Notes: generated by a model from the sequence alone, not told the origin. DNA of 62,401 nucleotides from Methylopumilus sp003533095 (GCA_963977845.1 CAXBPZ010000004.1:1-62401), one strand, 5' to 3'; positions 16,670-25,593 are shown, counted from the first letter of the stretch. Translations and numbers: made by a program.

Positions 16670-17755
16670 TTATTGCTTGCCAGAATATTCTTGCTCAATA
16701 AACCATGCGGCGCCATCTTTTCTTAAGATGAGCGTTTTGCTTGATAGCTGACTTAATTTATTCGATGTATATTTCTGTTTAAAAGTTACTTGAGCAAAAC
16801 TATCACCTTTTCTTGTTATTTTTGGTTCCGATACTTCCACAGTAATTATATCTTTACCTAAAATCCTATTTTTTCTTGACTCTTGCCAATCAGCAAAACT
16901 TTCTCCATTAGGTGTTTTGAAGTTTGGAGAGTATTTGGCTAAATAACCATTAATATTTTTTGAGGACCAAGCTTCAGCCCACTCCGTAATGAAAGTATTA
17001 ATTTCTGAATCGCCGGTATTAGACGCATTATTTTTAGTAGGTGCTTCCTGAGATATATTTTTTGTTGGCTGTATATTTGAAGCAGGAGAGGTAGCTGGAG
17101 GTGTTGGAGGTGTTGGAGTTGCCTGAGCTATGATAGGTTTTTTATTGACATCATTATTAACTGCAACTTGAGGTTGACTTGTAATCGGTGTCACTGGCGG
17201 TTTGATATCATTTGCATTAAAGAGTTTTTTAATAAGAGATAATTTTGTTTTAGCTTGAACATTAGTTTTGTCAATTTCTAAAGCTTTGTTATAAGCGACT
17301 GTAGCACGTTTGGTATAGAGATCGCCTAAGTTAACATGAGCAGTTGCATAACTGGGATGAGTTTTTATGGCGGATTCAAGAGCTTTTTGGGCTTTGTCGT
17401 AGTCGCCTAATTCAGCATAAAGTACCGCTAAGTTATTAAATGGTTCAGGCAAACTTGGATGTTTTTCGGTGAGATATGTAAAAGCTTGTATAGCTTCGTT
17501 ATATTTTCCGAGCTCTGCATTTACAACTCCTTTAATAAATATTACCTGGGGATCATTCGGGTTTGTTTTAAGATATTGATCAATTTGTTGAGCTGCTTTT
17601 TCTTTTTCACCTTTTTCAATTAATTGCATGATTGATTTAAAGTCGTCAGCTGCGTAAATTTCATTTGTGAGAAAAAATGTAGATAGAGATAAAAGGATAA
17701 ACAGTAAAAAACCTTTTAAATTCTTAATATTAGAACATTCGTTTTTTTGAGGCAT
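16670..17755 (-). CDS. Exported TPR protein with C-terminal SnoaL/Cds6-like domain
   Basis: A 361-residue envelope protein. A hydrophobic signal or anchor segment occupies about residues 14-35. Three to four TPR helical pairs follow (about 38-180, including PQVIFIKGVVNAELGKYNEAIQ-type repeats). A low-complexity Pro/Thr/Asn/Gln linker covers about 190-250. The C-terminal domain (EWAEAWSSKNINGYLAKYS...FADWQESRK) aligns with the C-terminus of the adjacent L,D-transpeptidase. TPR proteins often scaffold complexes, so it may hold the transpeptidase in place; this is inferred from gene adjacency and the shared domain. It is first in its operon and divergent from cysS. Confidence 0.82.
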   Translation of the reverse strand: MPQKNECSNIKNLKGFLLFILLSLSTFFLTNEIYAADDFKSIMQLIEKGEKEKAAQQIDQYLKTNPNDPQVIFIKGVVNAELGKYNEAIQAFTYLTEKHPSLPEPFNNLAVLYAELGDYDKAQKALESAIKTHPSYATAHVNLGDLYTKRATVAYNKALEIDKTNVQAKTKLSLIKKLFNANDIKPPVTPITSQPQVAVNNDVNKKPIIAQATPTPPTPPATSPASNIQPTKNISQEAPTKNNASNTGDSEINTFITEWAEAWSSKNINGYLAKYSPNFKTPNGESFADWQESRKNRILGKDIITVEVSEPKITRKGDSFAQVTFKQKYTSNKLSQLSSKTLILRKDGAAWFIEQEYSGKQ

Positions 17756-17879
17756 GGTATGATTTACCCTAATAAATTTAGCATAATTCTACCAAATAGC
17801 ACCTTTATCATCTATATGTTATTTATGAATAAGCTCTTCACTATCTCCTTGTTTTTTTAGCCTTACAGGCTTATTTGTA

Positions 17880-19238
17880 ATGATTAAAATCTACAATACC
17901 CTTTCAAAAAATAAAGAGATTTTTAAGCCTATTCAAAAAGGGCAAGTGTATATGTACGTCTGCGGCATGACAGTCTATGACTTATGTCATATTGGTCATG
18001 CTCGTGTGATGGTTATTTTTGACATAGTGCGACGTTGGTTTGATATTTCAGGATACAGCGTCAATTACATCAGAAATATTACTGATATAGATGACAAGAT
18101 TATTAATCGATCAATTCAAAACAATGAATCTATACAAAGTCTAACTCAAAGATATATAAATGAGATGCATGCTGATGCTAAAGCCCTTGGTGTTATAAGC
18201 CCATCGAGAGAGCCAAAAGCAACCGAACATATTGAAGACATGATTTCTATGATCCAAACATTAATTGAAAAGCAATATGCTTACGTTGCTAAAAACGGAG
18301 ATATTTTTTACTCAGTAAGATCTTTCCATGAATATGGAAAATTATCAGGTAAGTCAATCGAAGATTTACGCGCAGGTGAGAGAGTCGACATCGACCAAAA
18401 TAAGTATGATGAATTGGACTTTGTTCTATGGAAGTCTGCAAAACCTAATGAACCGAGCTGGGATTCGCCTTGGGGCAAAGGAAGACCAGGTTGGCATATT
18501 GAATGTTCAGCTATGAGCTCACATTATCTTGGCCATCATTTTGATATCCACGGGGGCGGACAAGATCTTCAATTTCCTCATCATGAAAATGAAATAGCTC
18601 AATCTGAAGCTGCACATGATTGTAAGATGGCTAATTATTGGATGCACAACGGTTTTGTTCGAGTTGACGATGAGAAAATGTCTAAGTCTTTAGGAAATTT
18701 TTTCACGATAAGGACAGTGCTTGAGAAATTTGATCCAGAAGTGGTTAGATTTTTTATTTTAAGAGCGCATTATCGAAGCCCTTTAAATTATTCAGATGCT
18801 CATCTTGATGATGCAAAATTAGCACTGCAAAGACTCTATGTAAGTTTAAGAGGAATAACAACTGATCATGCTGAAGTAGACTGGAGTCATCCTCTAGCAA
18901 ATAAATTTAAAGAGGCTATGGATGATGATTTTAATACCCCGGAAGCCATTTCCGTTTTATTTGAATTGGCGAACGAAATTAATAAAAATAAATCTTTGCC
19001 ACTTGCTAATTTACTTAAAAGTCTTGGAAAGACAGTTGGTCTTCTAGAAAGAGATCCAGAAATTTTTCTAAAAGGTGATACAAAAACCTCTCTTGATATT
19101 GATGCTTTAATTTCTCAAAGACATGAAGCAAAAGCCAATAAAGATTTTAAAGAAGCAGATCGTATTAGATCTTTATTACTTGAAAATGGTGTTGTGTTAG
19201 AAGATACACCCCAGGGGACTATTTGGAGAAAAGAATAA
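17880..19238 (+). CDS. cysS: Cysteinyl-tRNA synthetase
   Basis: Class I aminoacyl-tRNA synthetase of 452 residues charging tRNA-Cys. It shows the zinc-site and HIGH-motif region YVCGMTVYDLCHIGHARV near residues 26-43, the GGGQDLQFPHHENEIAQSEA segment with further zinc ligands near 226, and the KMSKS motif EKMSKSLGN near 263. The C-terminal helical segment ends at RIRSLLLENGVVLEDTPQGTIW. It is transcribed away from the envelope group across a 124-base gap and is followed 3 bases later by argJ. Confidence 0.96.
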   Translation: MIKIYNTLSKNKEIFKPIQKGQVYMYVCGMTVYDLCHIGHARVMVIFDIVRRWFDISGYSVNYIRNITDIDDKIINRSIQNNESIQSLTQRYINEMHADAKALGVISPSREPKATEHIEDMISMIQTLIEKQYAYVAKNGDIFYSVRSFHEYGKLSGKSIEDLRAGERVDIDQNKYDELDFVLWKSAKPNEPSWDSPWGKGRPGWHIECSAMSSHYLGHHFDIHGGGQDLQFPHHENEIAQSEAAHDCKMANYWMHNGFVRVDDEKMSKSLGNFFTIRTVLEKFDPEVVRFFILRAHYRSPLNYSDAHLDDAKLALQRLYVSLRGITTDHAEVDWSHPLANKFKEAMDDDFNTPEAISVLFELANEINKNKSLPLANLLKSLGKTVGLLERDPEIFLKGDTKTSLDIDALISQRHEAKANKDFKEADRIRSLLLENGVVLEDTPQGTIWRKE

Positions 19239-19241
19239 GCC

Positions 19242-20468
19242 ATGCCAGTTAATCTTAAAGCACTTACCATCGATTCTATTTTTCCAATTAAAGGCATTTC
19301 ACTTGGTATTGCTAAGGCGCATATTAAAAAACCTAATCGCAAGGATTTGCTGTTAGTGACTATTGCCGAAGGTTCAAAAGTTTCTGGCGTGTTTACGCAA
19401 AATGCATTTTGTGCAGCACCCGTAATTCTCTGTAAAGAACATTTAAAAAATACATCTGGCATTCGTGCGCTCATTGTGAATACAGGCTGCGCTAATGCCG
19501 GAACGGGTGAAGACGGCATATTAAAGGCTAAAGAAACATGTGAGGCTGTCAGCGAACTTCTGTCGATTAAACCAGAACAAGTTTTACCATTTTCTACGGG
19601 TGTTATTTTAGAAAGTCTACCTATTGATAAAATCAAAAATGGATTACCTGACACAATAAAAAATTTAGACCCATCTCATTGGATAGATGCAGCAGAAGCG
19701 ATTATGACTACAGATATCGCACCAAAGGCTGCGTCGAGAAAAATAAAGATTCAAGATAAAGAGGTTGTTATTTCGGGCGTAAGTAAAGGCTCTGGCATGA
19801 TTCACCCAAATATGGCCACTATGCTCTCATTTATTGCCACTGACGCTTCTATTAATCAAATCTTACTCGACAAACTTCTAAAAGAAGTGACAAGGGAATC
19901 ATTTAATTGTATTACTGTTGATGGAGATACATCTACTAATGATTCATTTATTCTGATTGCTACAGGGAAAGCGGAACATATTGAAATTAATCAGGAAGAT
20001 AAAAGATATGAGGCTCTTAAAGATGCTATTCGTGATGTTGCTATTGAATTAGCTCAGGCTATCGTTCGAGATGGCGAAGGTGCCACGAAATTTATTACCA
20101 TTCAAGTTGAATCTGGCCGTGATGATACTGAATGCAGAAAAGTAGCTTTTGCGATAGCGCATTCGCCTTTAATTAAGACAGCTTTTTTTGCTTCCGACCC
20201 CAATCTTGGAAGAATACTGGCCGCCATTGGTTATGCGGGTATCGATTCGCTTGATATTACAAAAGTACAATTATTTTTAGGAGATGTCCTAGTAGCAGAA
20301 AAAGGTGGTCGTGCATCTTCTTATACTGAGGCACAAGGTCAGGCAGTTATGAAGCATCCTGAAATTAGTATGCGAATACTTCTTAATCGAGGCCATGCAA
20401 AGGCAACGATATGGACATGTGATTTTTCATATGACTATGTAAAAATCAATGCTGACTATCGCACTTAA
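19242..20468 (+). CDS. argJ: Bifunctional ornithine/glutamate N-acetyltransferase
   Basis: Arginine biosynthesis enzyme of 408 residues that recycles the acetyl group from N-acetylornithine to glutamate; the bifunctional type also uses acetyl-CoA. The precursor self-cleaves into two chains at GMIHPNMAT: the new N-terminal nucleophile is Thr193. Other family motifs are FTQNAFCAAPV near 50, NTGCANAGTG near 82 and FASDPNLGRILAAIGYAG near 316. Whether it is mono- or bifunctional cannot be decided from sequence here. It sits between cysS and the mutT-thiE fusion with 3-base gaps. Confidence 0.94.
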   Translation: MPVNLKALTIDSIFPIKGISLGIAKAHIKKPNRKDLLLVTIAEGSKVSGVFTQNAFCAAPVILCKEHLKNTSGIRALIVNTGCANAGTGEDGILKAKETCEAVSELLSIKPEQVLPFSTGVILESLPIDKIKNGLPDTIKNLDPSHWIDAAEAIMTTDIAPKAASRKIKIQDKEVVISGVSKGSGMIHPNMATMLSFIATDASINQILLDKLLKEVTRESFNCITVDGDTSTNDSFILIATGKAEHIEINQEDKRYEALKDAIRDVAIELAQAIVRDGEGATKFITIQVESGRDDTECRKVAFAIAHSPLIKTAFFASDPNLGRILAAIGYAGIDSLDITKVQLFLGDVLVAEKGGRASSYTEAQGQAVMKHPEISMRILLNRGHAKATIWTCDFSYDYVKINADYRT

Positions 20469-20471
20469 ATT

Positions 20472-21404
20472 GTGAATATTGTTCACGCAGCAGCAGCTGT
20501 TATCCAAAGACAGGATGGATTTCTTTTGATGGCTCAGAGACCACCAGGAAGAGGATGGAGTGGGTGGTGGGAGTTTCCAGGTGGAAAGATTGAAGAAAAT
20601 GAATCGCCTTTTGAAGCGCTTCAAAGAGAACTTCAAGAAGAAATTAATATTTCTGCAAATGATGCGACATTATGGTTTGAACGAAGCTATATTTATCCAG
20701 ATAAAAAAGTTTACATTTACTTTTTCAAAGTTACTGATTGGACCGGCGAAATCACACCATGTGAAAATCAATTATTGGATTGGCAAAATCCATCCTATTT
20801 GTCAGTCACACCAATACTTCCTACCAATTTATTTGTGCTGAAATCTATCTTACTGCCTCCAGTTTTCGCTATTACAAATATTGCAGAGATGGGTGAAATA
20901 TTATTTTTTGAGCGATTGAAAATTAAACTTGAAGAAGGTTTAAAAATGATACAGGTGAGAGAAAAAAATTTACCTTATCAAGATGTAAAAAAAATAGCTC
21001 AAAAAATTTTAGATTTAGCAAAGCCTTATCAAGCAAAAGTTCTAATTAATGATAATGAAAAGCTCGCACGCGATATCGGAGCTGACGGTGTTCATTATCC
21101 CTCACATAGTTTGATTCAATTAAAATATCGACCAGATTTTTCAATATGCAGTGCCTCTTGTCATAATCTGAAAGAGCTTATGATTGCACAAAATCTAGAA
21201 ATGACATTTGCTGTTCTTTCCCCTATTCAAAAAACTAAATCACACATACATGCTCAACCGATAGGTTGGGAATTTTTTAGTGAATGTGCAAATAAATTAG
21301 ATATGCCAATTTACGCTCTAGGAGGATTGAGCCATGAAAATCTTCAAACATCTTGGCGCTATGGGGGGCATGGCATCGCAATGCAAAGAGCCATTTGGGA
21401 ATAA
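20472..21404 (+). CDS. mutT: MutT (Nudix) - thiamine phosphate synthase-like fusion
   Basis: A 310-residue two-domain protein. The N-terminal Nudix hydrolase (about 1-130) has the full box GGKIEENESPFEALQRELQEEI from residue 37 and should remove 8-oxo-dGTP from the nucleotide pool. The C-terminal domain (about 135-305) resembles ThiE/TenI TIM barrels, with MIQVREKNLP, VLINDNEKLARDIGADGVHYP and YALGGLSHENL. This fusion occurs widely in beta- and gammaproteobacteria, where the second domain's activity is uncertain. The start is GTG, 3 bases after argJ. It ends 2 bases from the convergent PCu(A)C gene. Confidence 0.88.
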   Translation: MNIVHAAAAVIQRQDGFLLMAQRPPGRGWSGWWEFPGGKIEENESPFEALQRELQEEINISANDATLWFERSYIYPDKKVYIYFFKVTDWTGEITPCENQLLDWQNPSYLSVTPILPTNLFVLKSILLPPVFAITNIAEMGEILFFERLKIKLEEGLKMIQVREKNLPYQDVKKIAQKILDLAKPYQAKVLINDNEKLARDIGADGVHYPSHSLIQLKYRPDFSICSASCHNLKELMIAQNLEMTFAVLSPIQKTKSHIHAQPIGWEFFSECANKLDMPIYALGGLSHENLQTSWRYGGHGIAMQRAIWE

Positions 21405-21406
21405 TG

Positions 21407-21850
21407 TTATTTAACAGTAACATTAATTGATTTATCAAAGGATTGATTTTTTATATCTTTAAAATGTAACGTCATTTTAACTTTTTGATGGGCTTTAAGC
21501 GGACCTTTAAAATCCATAAGCATCAAGTGACTGCCACCGGATTTAAATTCAAACATTTTATCGTGATCAATTTTAATTTCATGAGCCATACGCATTTTCA
21601 TAACACCTTTATCAAGAATAGTATTATGCATCTCAATTGTTTTGATGGTCGGAGAAGTGATTGAGGTTAATATTAAATCTTCACTACTGAAAAGTGACAT
21701 ATAAGCAACACTCATATCATCACCTTCTTCTGTAGAGGCAATCCAAGCATTTTCAATTTTAATATCTGGTACTGCAAAAATTTCTGTTGAAATGAGAAGC
21801 GCAATAACTAAAAGAAAAATTTTTAAAAGTTTCTTAGATGGGGTCTTCAT
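21407..21850 (-). CDS. Periplasmic copper chaperone PCu(A)C
   Basis: Copper-binding protein of 147 residues that delivers Cu(I) to the Cu(A) or Cu(B) site of cytochrome c oxidase. A signal peptide spans residues 1-26 (cleavage near IFA-VP). The DUF461 metal motif is present as EMHNTI...MKMRM...HLMLMD, i.e. the His/Met ligand set H-x(n)-M-x(21-22)-H-x-M. The start overlaps the end of yacG by 17 bases in another frame, so it is read from the coaE-zapD-yacG transcript. That context is unusual for a copper chaperone, which elsewhere often sits with sco genes. Confidence 0.88.
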   Translation of the reverse strand: MKTPSKKLLKIFLLVIALLISTEIFAVPDIKIENAWIASTEEGDDMSVAYMSLFSSEDLILTSITSPTIKTIEMHNTILDKGVMKMRMAHEIKIDHDKMFEFKSGGSHLMLMDFKGPLKAHQKVKMTLHFKDIKNQSFDKSINVTVK

Positions 21851-22022
21851 TTAAATCCTCAAGGTTAATTTCAACTGGAATTTTATAGCCTTCATTAGCC
21901 CATTGACCCAAATCAATCATGCGGCACCGTTCAGAGCAGAATGGCCTAAAAACATTAGATAAACTATACTCAATGCTCTGGTTGCATTGAGGGCAATGCA
22001 CAAAAATAGTTTTCACGCTCAT
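21834..22022 (-). CDS. yacG: DNA gyrase inhibitor / zinc-binding protein YacG
   Basis: Small protein of 62 residues with one zinc site formed by C10, C13, C29 and C33 (CPQC...FCSERC), followed by the conserved MIDLGQWANEGYKIP. Family members bind GyrB and inhibit gyrase. ATG at 22022 is chosen over an upstream TTG because it overlaps the zapD stop as ATGA, the expected coupling. The zapD-yacG-coaE neighbourhood is typical of gamma- and betaproteobacteria. Confidence 0.9.
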   Translation of the reverse strand: MSVKTIFVHCPQCNQSIEYSLSNVFRPFCSERCRMIDLGQWANEGYKIPVEINLEDLNEDPI

Positions 22023-22786
22023 AACCAACAAATACTGTATTTAAATTCAAGATTTGATTTAACAGGCTCTTTTTTTAATTCTTTATTGAGCTGGTTAAAG
22101 AAAACATTGACCGTATACTTATTTGCACTAATTTCAGGGTATATATTTAAAGCGTTTTCAAGCTCAAGCCTTATGAGATCAAATGTTTTGAGTGGGTCGA
22201 TGGTTTGTTGATGCTTACCTTCTTTTGCTTTAATCGATTCTACCTGGCATTGATATCTCAATATCAAGAGAATGACGGAAGCTGCATCTTTAAATACCAT
22301 AAGAGGTTGCGCCCAAGTTTTAAAATCCTCTAGTTTAGATTTTCTTGTTTTTTGAATTGACCAGTTACGAAAATTTGGGAAATCAACATCTAATAAGCCG
22401 CCTGGGGAACTGATTCTTTTCTTCACTTCTTCTAAAAATAAGTTATTGTTGAAATTAAAGCCAGGTTTTACATCTATATTTTCTAATTTTTTACGTGCGA
22501 CTTGTATCATAGAAATGATTTCTTTGGGATCAAGCTGGCCTTCTTTTAACCCTTGATGATCCAGCAGGACTAATTGCTTCTTTTCTTGTCTCTCAAGCTC
22601 CTGAAGAAAATCAATTTTTAAATCGGACCTAGATACCAGTTGCACTATTTCAAAAAGTGTATTGAAACAACTAAACTCAAAATAGTCATGCGTATTTTTT
22701 AATTGGTGTTCAAATTTTTGGTAGATTTCTTCAATACGAAGTAATCTTCGAATACGTTCATTAAGTGGGAATTCAAATGTGATCAT
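22019..22786 (-). CDS. zapD: Cell division protein ZapD
   Basis: Cytoplasmic FtsZ-bundling factor of 255 residues that stabilises the Z ring. The opening, ITFEFPLNERIRRLLRIEEI, is characteristic of the family, as are RSDLKIDFLQELERQ near residue 73 and FPNFRNWSI near 139. It lies 21 bases after coaE and overlaps yacG by 4 bases, so the three form one transcript. Confidence 0.92.
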   Translation of the reverse strand: MITFEFPLNERIRRLLRIEEIYQKFEHQLKNTHDYFEFSCFNTLFEIVQLVSRSDLKIDFLQELERQEKKQLVLLDHQGLKEGQLDPKEIISMIQVARKKLENIDVKPGFNFNNNLFLEEVKKRISSPGGLLDVDFPNFRNWSIQKTRKSKLEDFKTWAQPLMVFKDAASVILLILRYQCQVESIKAKEGKHQQTIDPLKTFDLIRLELENALNIYPEISANKYTVNVFFNQLNKELKKEPVKSNLEFKYSICWL

Positions 22787-22807
22787 ATGGGCATTATCGA
22801 ATTGATT

Positions 22808-23410
22808 TTATTTAACGGCAACTAAATTTAAATATTTTTTATGCAATGCTTTAATAGATTCTGTGAGCTTTTCTATTGAACCATCATTGACGATAATATC
22901 ATCACCTTTTTCGATTCGTAATTTACGGTCAATTTGCTGATTTATAATCGATTGAATAATTGATATATCGATACCATCTCTTTTTTTGACACGTTCAATC
23001 TGATCATTCACTTCGCAATCAATGACAAGTGATCTTGAAATGAGACTTGTGTATTGGTTTGTTTCAAATAATAGAGGAATATCTATGACCACATAGGACT
23101 CATTAGATAAAGTACTTAATTTTTTCTTTACTTCTTGAAGAATCTTTGGATGAAGAATTTTCTCAAGATGTATTTTTTGATTTTTATCTGAAAAAATAAT
23201 TTCTCTTAATTTTTTTCGATCCAATTGATTGTTTTTATCAAATACATTCCCAAAAGCTAATTTGATTTCTTCTACAGCCTGATGATTTGTATCTGTAATT
23301 TCTTTTGAAATTTTATCGAGATCAATGACTTTAATATTTAAAGATTCAAATATTTTCAACGCTTCACTTTTACCTGATCCAATGCCGCCTGTCATTCCGA
23401 TGATAAACAT
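22808..23410 (-). CDS. coaE: Dephospho-CoA kinase
   Basis: Last step of coenzyme A synthesis: phosphorylates the ribose 3' hydroxyl of dephospho-CoA. The protein has 200 residues, with P-loop GGIGSGKS at residues 8-15, IDLDKISKEI near 30, LHPKI near 88, and IDIPLLFET near 109. It leads the coaE-zapD-yacG-PCu(A)C transcript. In relatives a prepilin peptidase (pilD) usually precedes coaE; here an unrelated orphan gene is divergent instead. Confidence 0.94.
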   Translation of the reverse strand: MFIIGMTGGIGSGKSEALKIFESLNIKVIDLDKISKEITDTNHQAVEEIKLAFGNVFDKNNQLDRKKLREIIFSDKNQKIHLEKILHPKILQEVKKKLSTLSNESYVVIDIPLLFETNQYTSLISRSLVIDCEVNDQIERVKKRDGIDISIIQSIINQQIDRKLRIEKGDDIIVNDGSIEKLTESIKALHKKYLNLVAVK

Positions 23411-23508
23411 TATTTACCTTAAAGTTTTTTTAAAATTATCAATAAATTTACTTGAAATTATAGAATTAATCACCATTAATAGATCATGAATGATTTAAAC
23501 TATAACTT

Positions 23509-23859
23509 ATGAGTGAATTACAAAAAATATCAAACAACTTAACTTCCGCAGAAGATCAGTCTGCTTGGGCCGATTTAGTAATTTGTAGAGTAGAAGTTGA
23601 TTTGCCCAATTGGCTCTCACAGCTTGCCGGCGGGAACAATTGGCAAGTGTATTCTGAATCCGAATATGACCACTCGGTTAGTTTTTTGTTGCGACAAGGC
23701 AAAAAAGAAGCGGAAGTGACTTTGTTTAACAATGGCTATGCCCAAGTCGATCTTGACGGTAAATCAATTTTTGATGGTTCTATTACCTCAGGCACAAATA
23801 AGTGTGCGCATCTAACTTATTATCGTGCTGATAATGGTGACCCTATTGTATTAAATTAG
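23509..23859 (+). CDS. Hypothetical protein, 116 residues
   Basis: I do not recognise this protein. It is soluble, acidic, without a signal peptide, membrane segment or cysteine pair (single Cys residues only). It starts MSELQKISNNLTSAEDQ and contains DLPNWLSQLAGGNNW, then alternating beta-strand-like segments (SVSFLLRQGKKEAEVTLF, GYAQVDLDG). It stands alone on the plus strand between coaE and the polyprenyl synthase, overlapping the latter's stop codon by 4 bases. Codon use and clean hydrophobic pattern support a real gene, although no strong ribosome-binding site precedes the ATG. Function unknown. Confidence 0.68.
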   Translation: MSELQKISNNLTSAEDQSAWADLVICRVEVDLPNWLSQLAGGNNWQVYSESEYDHSVSFLLRQGKKEAEVTLFNNGYAQVDLDGKSIFDGSITSGTNKCAHLTYYRADNGDPIVLN

Positions 23860-24824
23860 TAATCTCTTGATATGACAAATTGGGTGAGTGCTAACAGAGC
23901 ATCTTTATACACTGAAGATGTGATGTGTTGAATTAGTTTATTGCCTTTTTCTATCTCTTCTTTTGCAAGTTGTCTCACATATTCTAATGCTTTGGTATCT
24001 TTAACAGCGTTTAAAACACTTTCTAATTCTGTTAAACCACCATTTTCAATTGCCGCTCTAATAATGTTTTTTTGTTGATCACTCCCTTTTTTCAAGGCGT
24101 ATAAGAGAGGGAGCGTAGGTTTGCCTTCAGCTAAATCATCACCTAGATTTTTTCCTATTTCTTCAGGATTGCCTGATAGATCAAGAACATCATCAATCAA
24201 TTGGAAAGCAATACCCATATGCTTTCCAAACTGAGCAAGAACTTTAATATCATTATCTGAAGCCCCACCAATAATGGCACCGAGTTCTGCAGCAGATTCA
24301 AATAATTTGGCAGTTTTGTAGTAAACAACTTTTAAATAATCACTGTCTTCAATAGAAGCATTATGAATATTTAAAAGCTGTAAGACTTCTCCTTCTGCAA
24401 TTGTGTTTGTGGTATTTGCTAAAACCTCCATAACTTTCATATGATTTATTTTTACCATCATTTGAAATGCTCTGGAGTAGATAAAATCGCCCACTAGAAC
24501 ACTTGCAGCATTACCAAAAATGGTATTTGCTGTTTTGTGGTTTCTTCGTTTTGTGGATTGATCGACTACATCATCGTGAAGAAGAGTTGCGGTATGAATA
24601 AATTCAATGACAGCGGCTAATTCATGATGTTCTTTTTGAATAGGCCCAAACAGACCGCCTACCAATAGAAGGGTGCTAGGCCTTAAGCGTTTGCCACCCC
24701 CCTGGATAATATGGCCTGCAACTTGGTTTACAAGAGGCACTTCAGAGTGAAGCGAAGCGCGAATAACCTCATTTACGGCCAGTAAATCGCTTTTAATTGG
24801 GGATAAAATGGTGCTAAGGGTCAC
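23856..24824 (-). CDS. ispB: Polyprenyl (octaprenyl) diphosphate synthase
   Basis: Trans-prenyltransferase of 322 residues making the long isoprenoid tail of ubiquinone. The first aspartate-rich motif DDVVD is at residues 84-88 and the second, DDVLD, near 211-215; GGGKRLRPS near 42 and GDFIYSRAFQ near 118 are also family signatures. Product length (C40 or another) is inferred from similarity to IspB and is not certain. It is divergent from rplU, as in many proteobacteria, and ends against the 116-residue orphan gene with a 4-base overlap. Confidence 0.92.
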   Translation of the reverse strand: MTLSTILSPIKSDLLAVNEVIRASLHSEVPLVNQVAGHIIQGGGKRLRPSTLLLVGGLFGPIQKEHHELAAVIEFIHTATLLHDDVVDQSTKRRNHKTANTIFGNAASVLVGDFIYSRAFQMMVKINHMKVMEVLANTTNTIAEGEVLQLLNIHNASIEDSDYLKVVYYKTAKLFESAAELGAIIGGASDNDIKVLAQFGKHMGIAFQLIDDVLDLSGNPEEIGKNLGDDLAEGKPTLPLLYALKKGSDQQKNIIRAAIENGGLTELESVLNAVKDTKALEYVRQLAKEEIEKGNKLIQHITSSVYKDALLALTQFVISRDY

Positions 24825-24920
24825 AAAAACAAGGCTTAAGGGTTGTTAAAGATTTATTTTAACATAGCCCCCTATATCGGCTTTATAGACAAAATACCTT
24901 CATCTTTAGCCTTGAAGAGT

Positions 24921-24949
24921 TTGCTTAACAGGCCTAATTTAAGTATAAT
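24921..24949 (+). promoter_or_regulatory. Sigma-70 promoter of rplU-rpmA
   Basis: TTGCTT at 24921-24926, a 17-base spacer, and a perfect TATAAT at 24944-24949, about 40 bases before the rplU ATG. Ideal spacing and a ribosomal-protein target make this the clearest housekeeping promoter in the window. Confidence 0.78.
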
Positions 24950-24989
24950 TCGCGATTCTTTTAAAGTTGTTAAAGTTTGAGGTTTTATC

Positions 24990-25304
24990 ATGTACGCAGT
25001 AATCAAAACAGGTGGTAAGCAATATCGCGTAAATCAAGGCGATAAGCTTAAGATTGAAAAAATAGCTGGCGATGTAGGTGCGAATGTCGTTCTAGATCAA
25101 ATTTTGACAGTCGTTGACGGTGATAATGTCACTATTGGGTCCCCTATAGTAAGAGGTGCTAGCGTTACAGCAACCGTTGTAAGCCACGGACGCCATGATA
25201 AAGTGCGAATTTTTAAAATGCGTCGTAGAAAACACTACCGCAAATCTCAAGGTCACAGACAAAGTTTTACTGAAATTCAAATCGATAAAATATCAGCTAA
25301 ATAA
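24990..25304 (+). CDS. rplU: 50S ribosomal protein L21
   Basis: Ribosomal large-subunit protein of 104 residues that binds 23S rRNA. It begins MYAVIKTGGKQYRVNQGDKLKIEK and has the conserved basic segment KMRRRKHYRKSQGHRQ near residues 74-89. It is first in the rplU-rpmA(-obgE) operon, 13 bases before rpmA, behind a strong promoter. Confidence 0.97.
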   Translation: MYAVIKTGGKQYRVNQGDKLKIEKIAGDVGANVVLDQILTVVDGDNVTIGSPIVRGASVTATVVSHGRHDKVRIFKMRRRKHYRKSQGHRQSFTEIQIDKISAK

Positions 25305-25317
25305 TTAAGGATTAATC

Positions 25318-25575
25318 ATGGCACATAAAAAAGCAGGCGGAAGTTCAAGAAACGGTCGTGACTCCCAAGCCAAACGTTTAGGCGTAAAGGCTTTCGGTGA
25401 GCAAGTGGTTTCAGCTGGTAGCATTATTGTTCGCCAACGCGGCACCAAGATGCACCCGGGTGTGAATGTAGGTATGGGCAAGGATCATACTCTTTTTGCT
25501 AAGGCTGACGGTAAGGTAACTTTTACCATCAAAGGCGCATTAAAACGTAAAACCGTTAATATTGTTCCAGTTTAA
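25318..25575 (+). CDS. rpmA: 50S ribosomal protein L27
   Basis: Ribosomal protein of 85 residues whose N-terminal tail (MAHKKAGGSSRNGRDS) reaches towards the peptidyl-transferase centre. The family motif GSIIVRQRGTKMHPG lies near residues 34-48. The N-terminus begins directly with AHKK, so no cleavable Firmicutes-type extension is present. It is followed by an intrinsic terminator before obgE. Confidence 0.97.
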   Translation: MAHKKAGGSSRNGRDSQAKRLGVKAFGEQVVSAGSIIVRQRGTKMHPGVNVGMGKDHTLFAKADGKVTFTIKGALKRKTVNIVPV

Positions 25576-25593
25576 GCAACTCTAAGATTCTTC

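Noticed and set aside
23453..23508. Promoter-like TTGAAA ... TTAATA before the 116-residue orphan
   Set aside because: The -10 hexamer is weak and several alternatives exist in this AT-rich gap; not specific enough to annotate.
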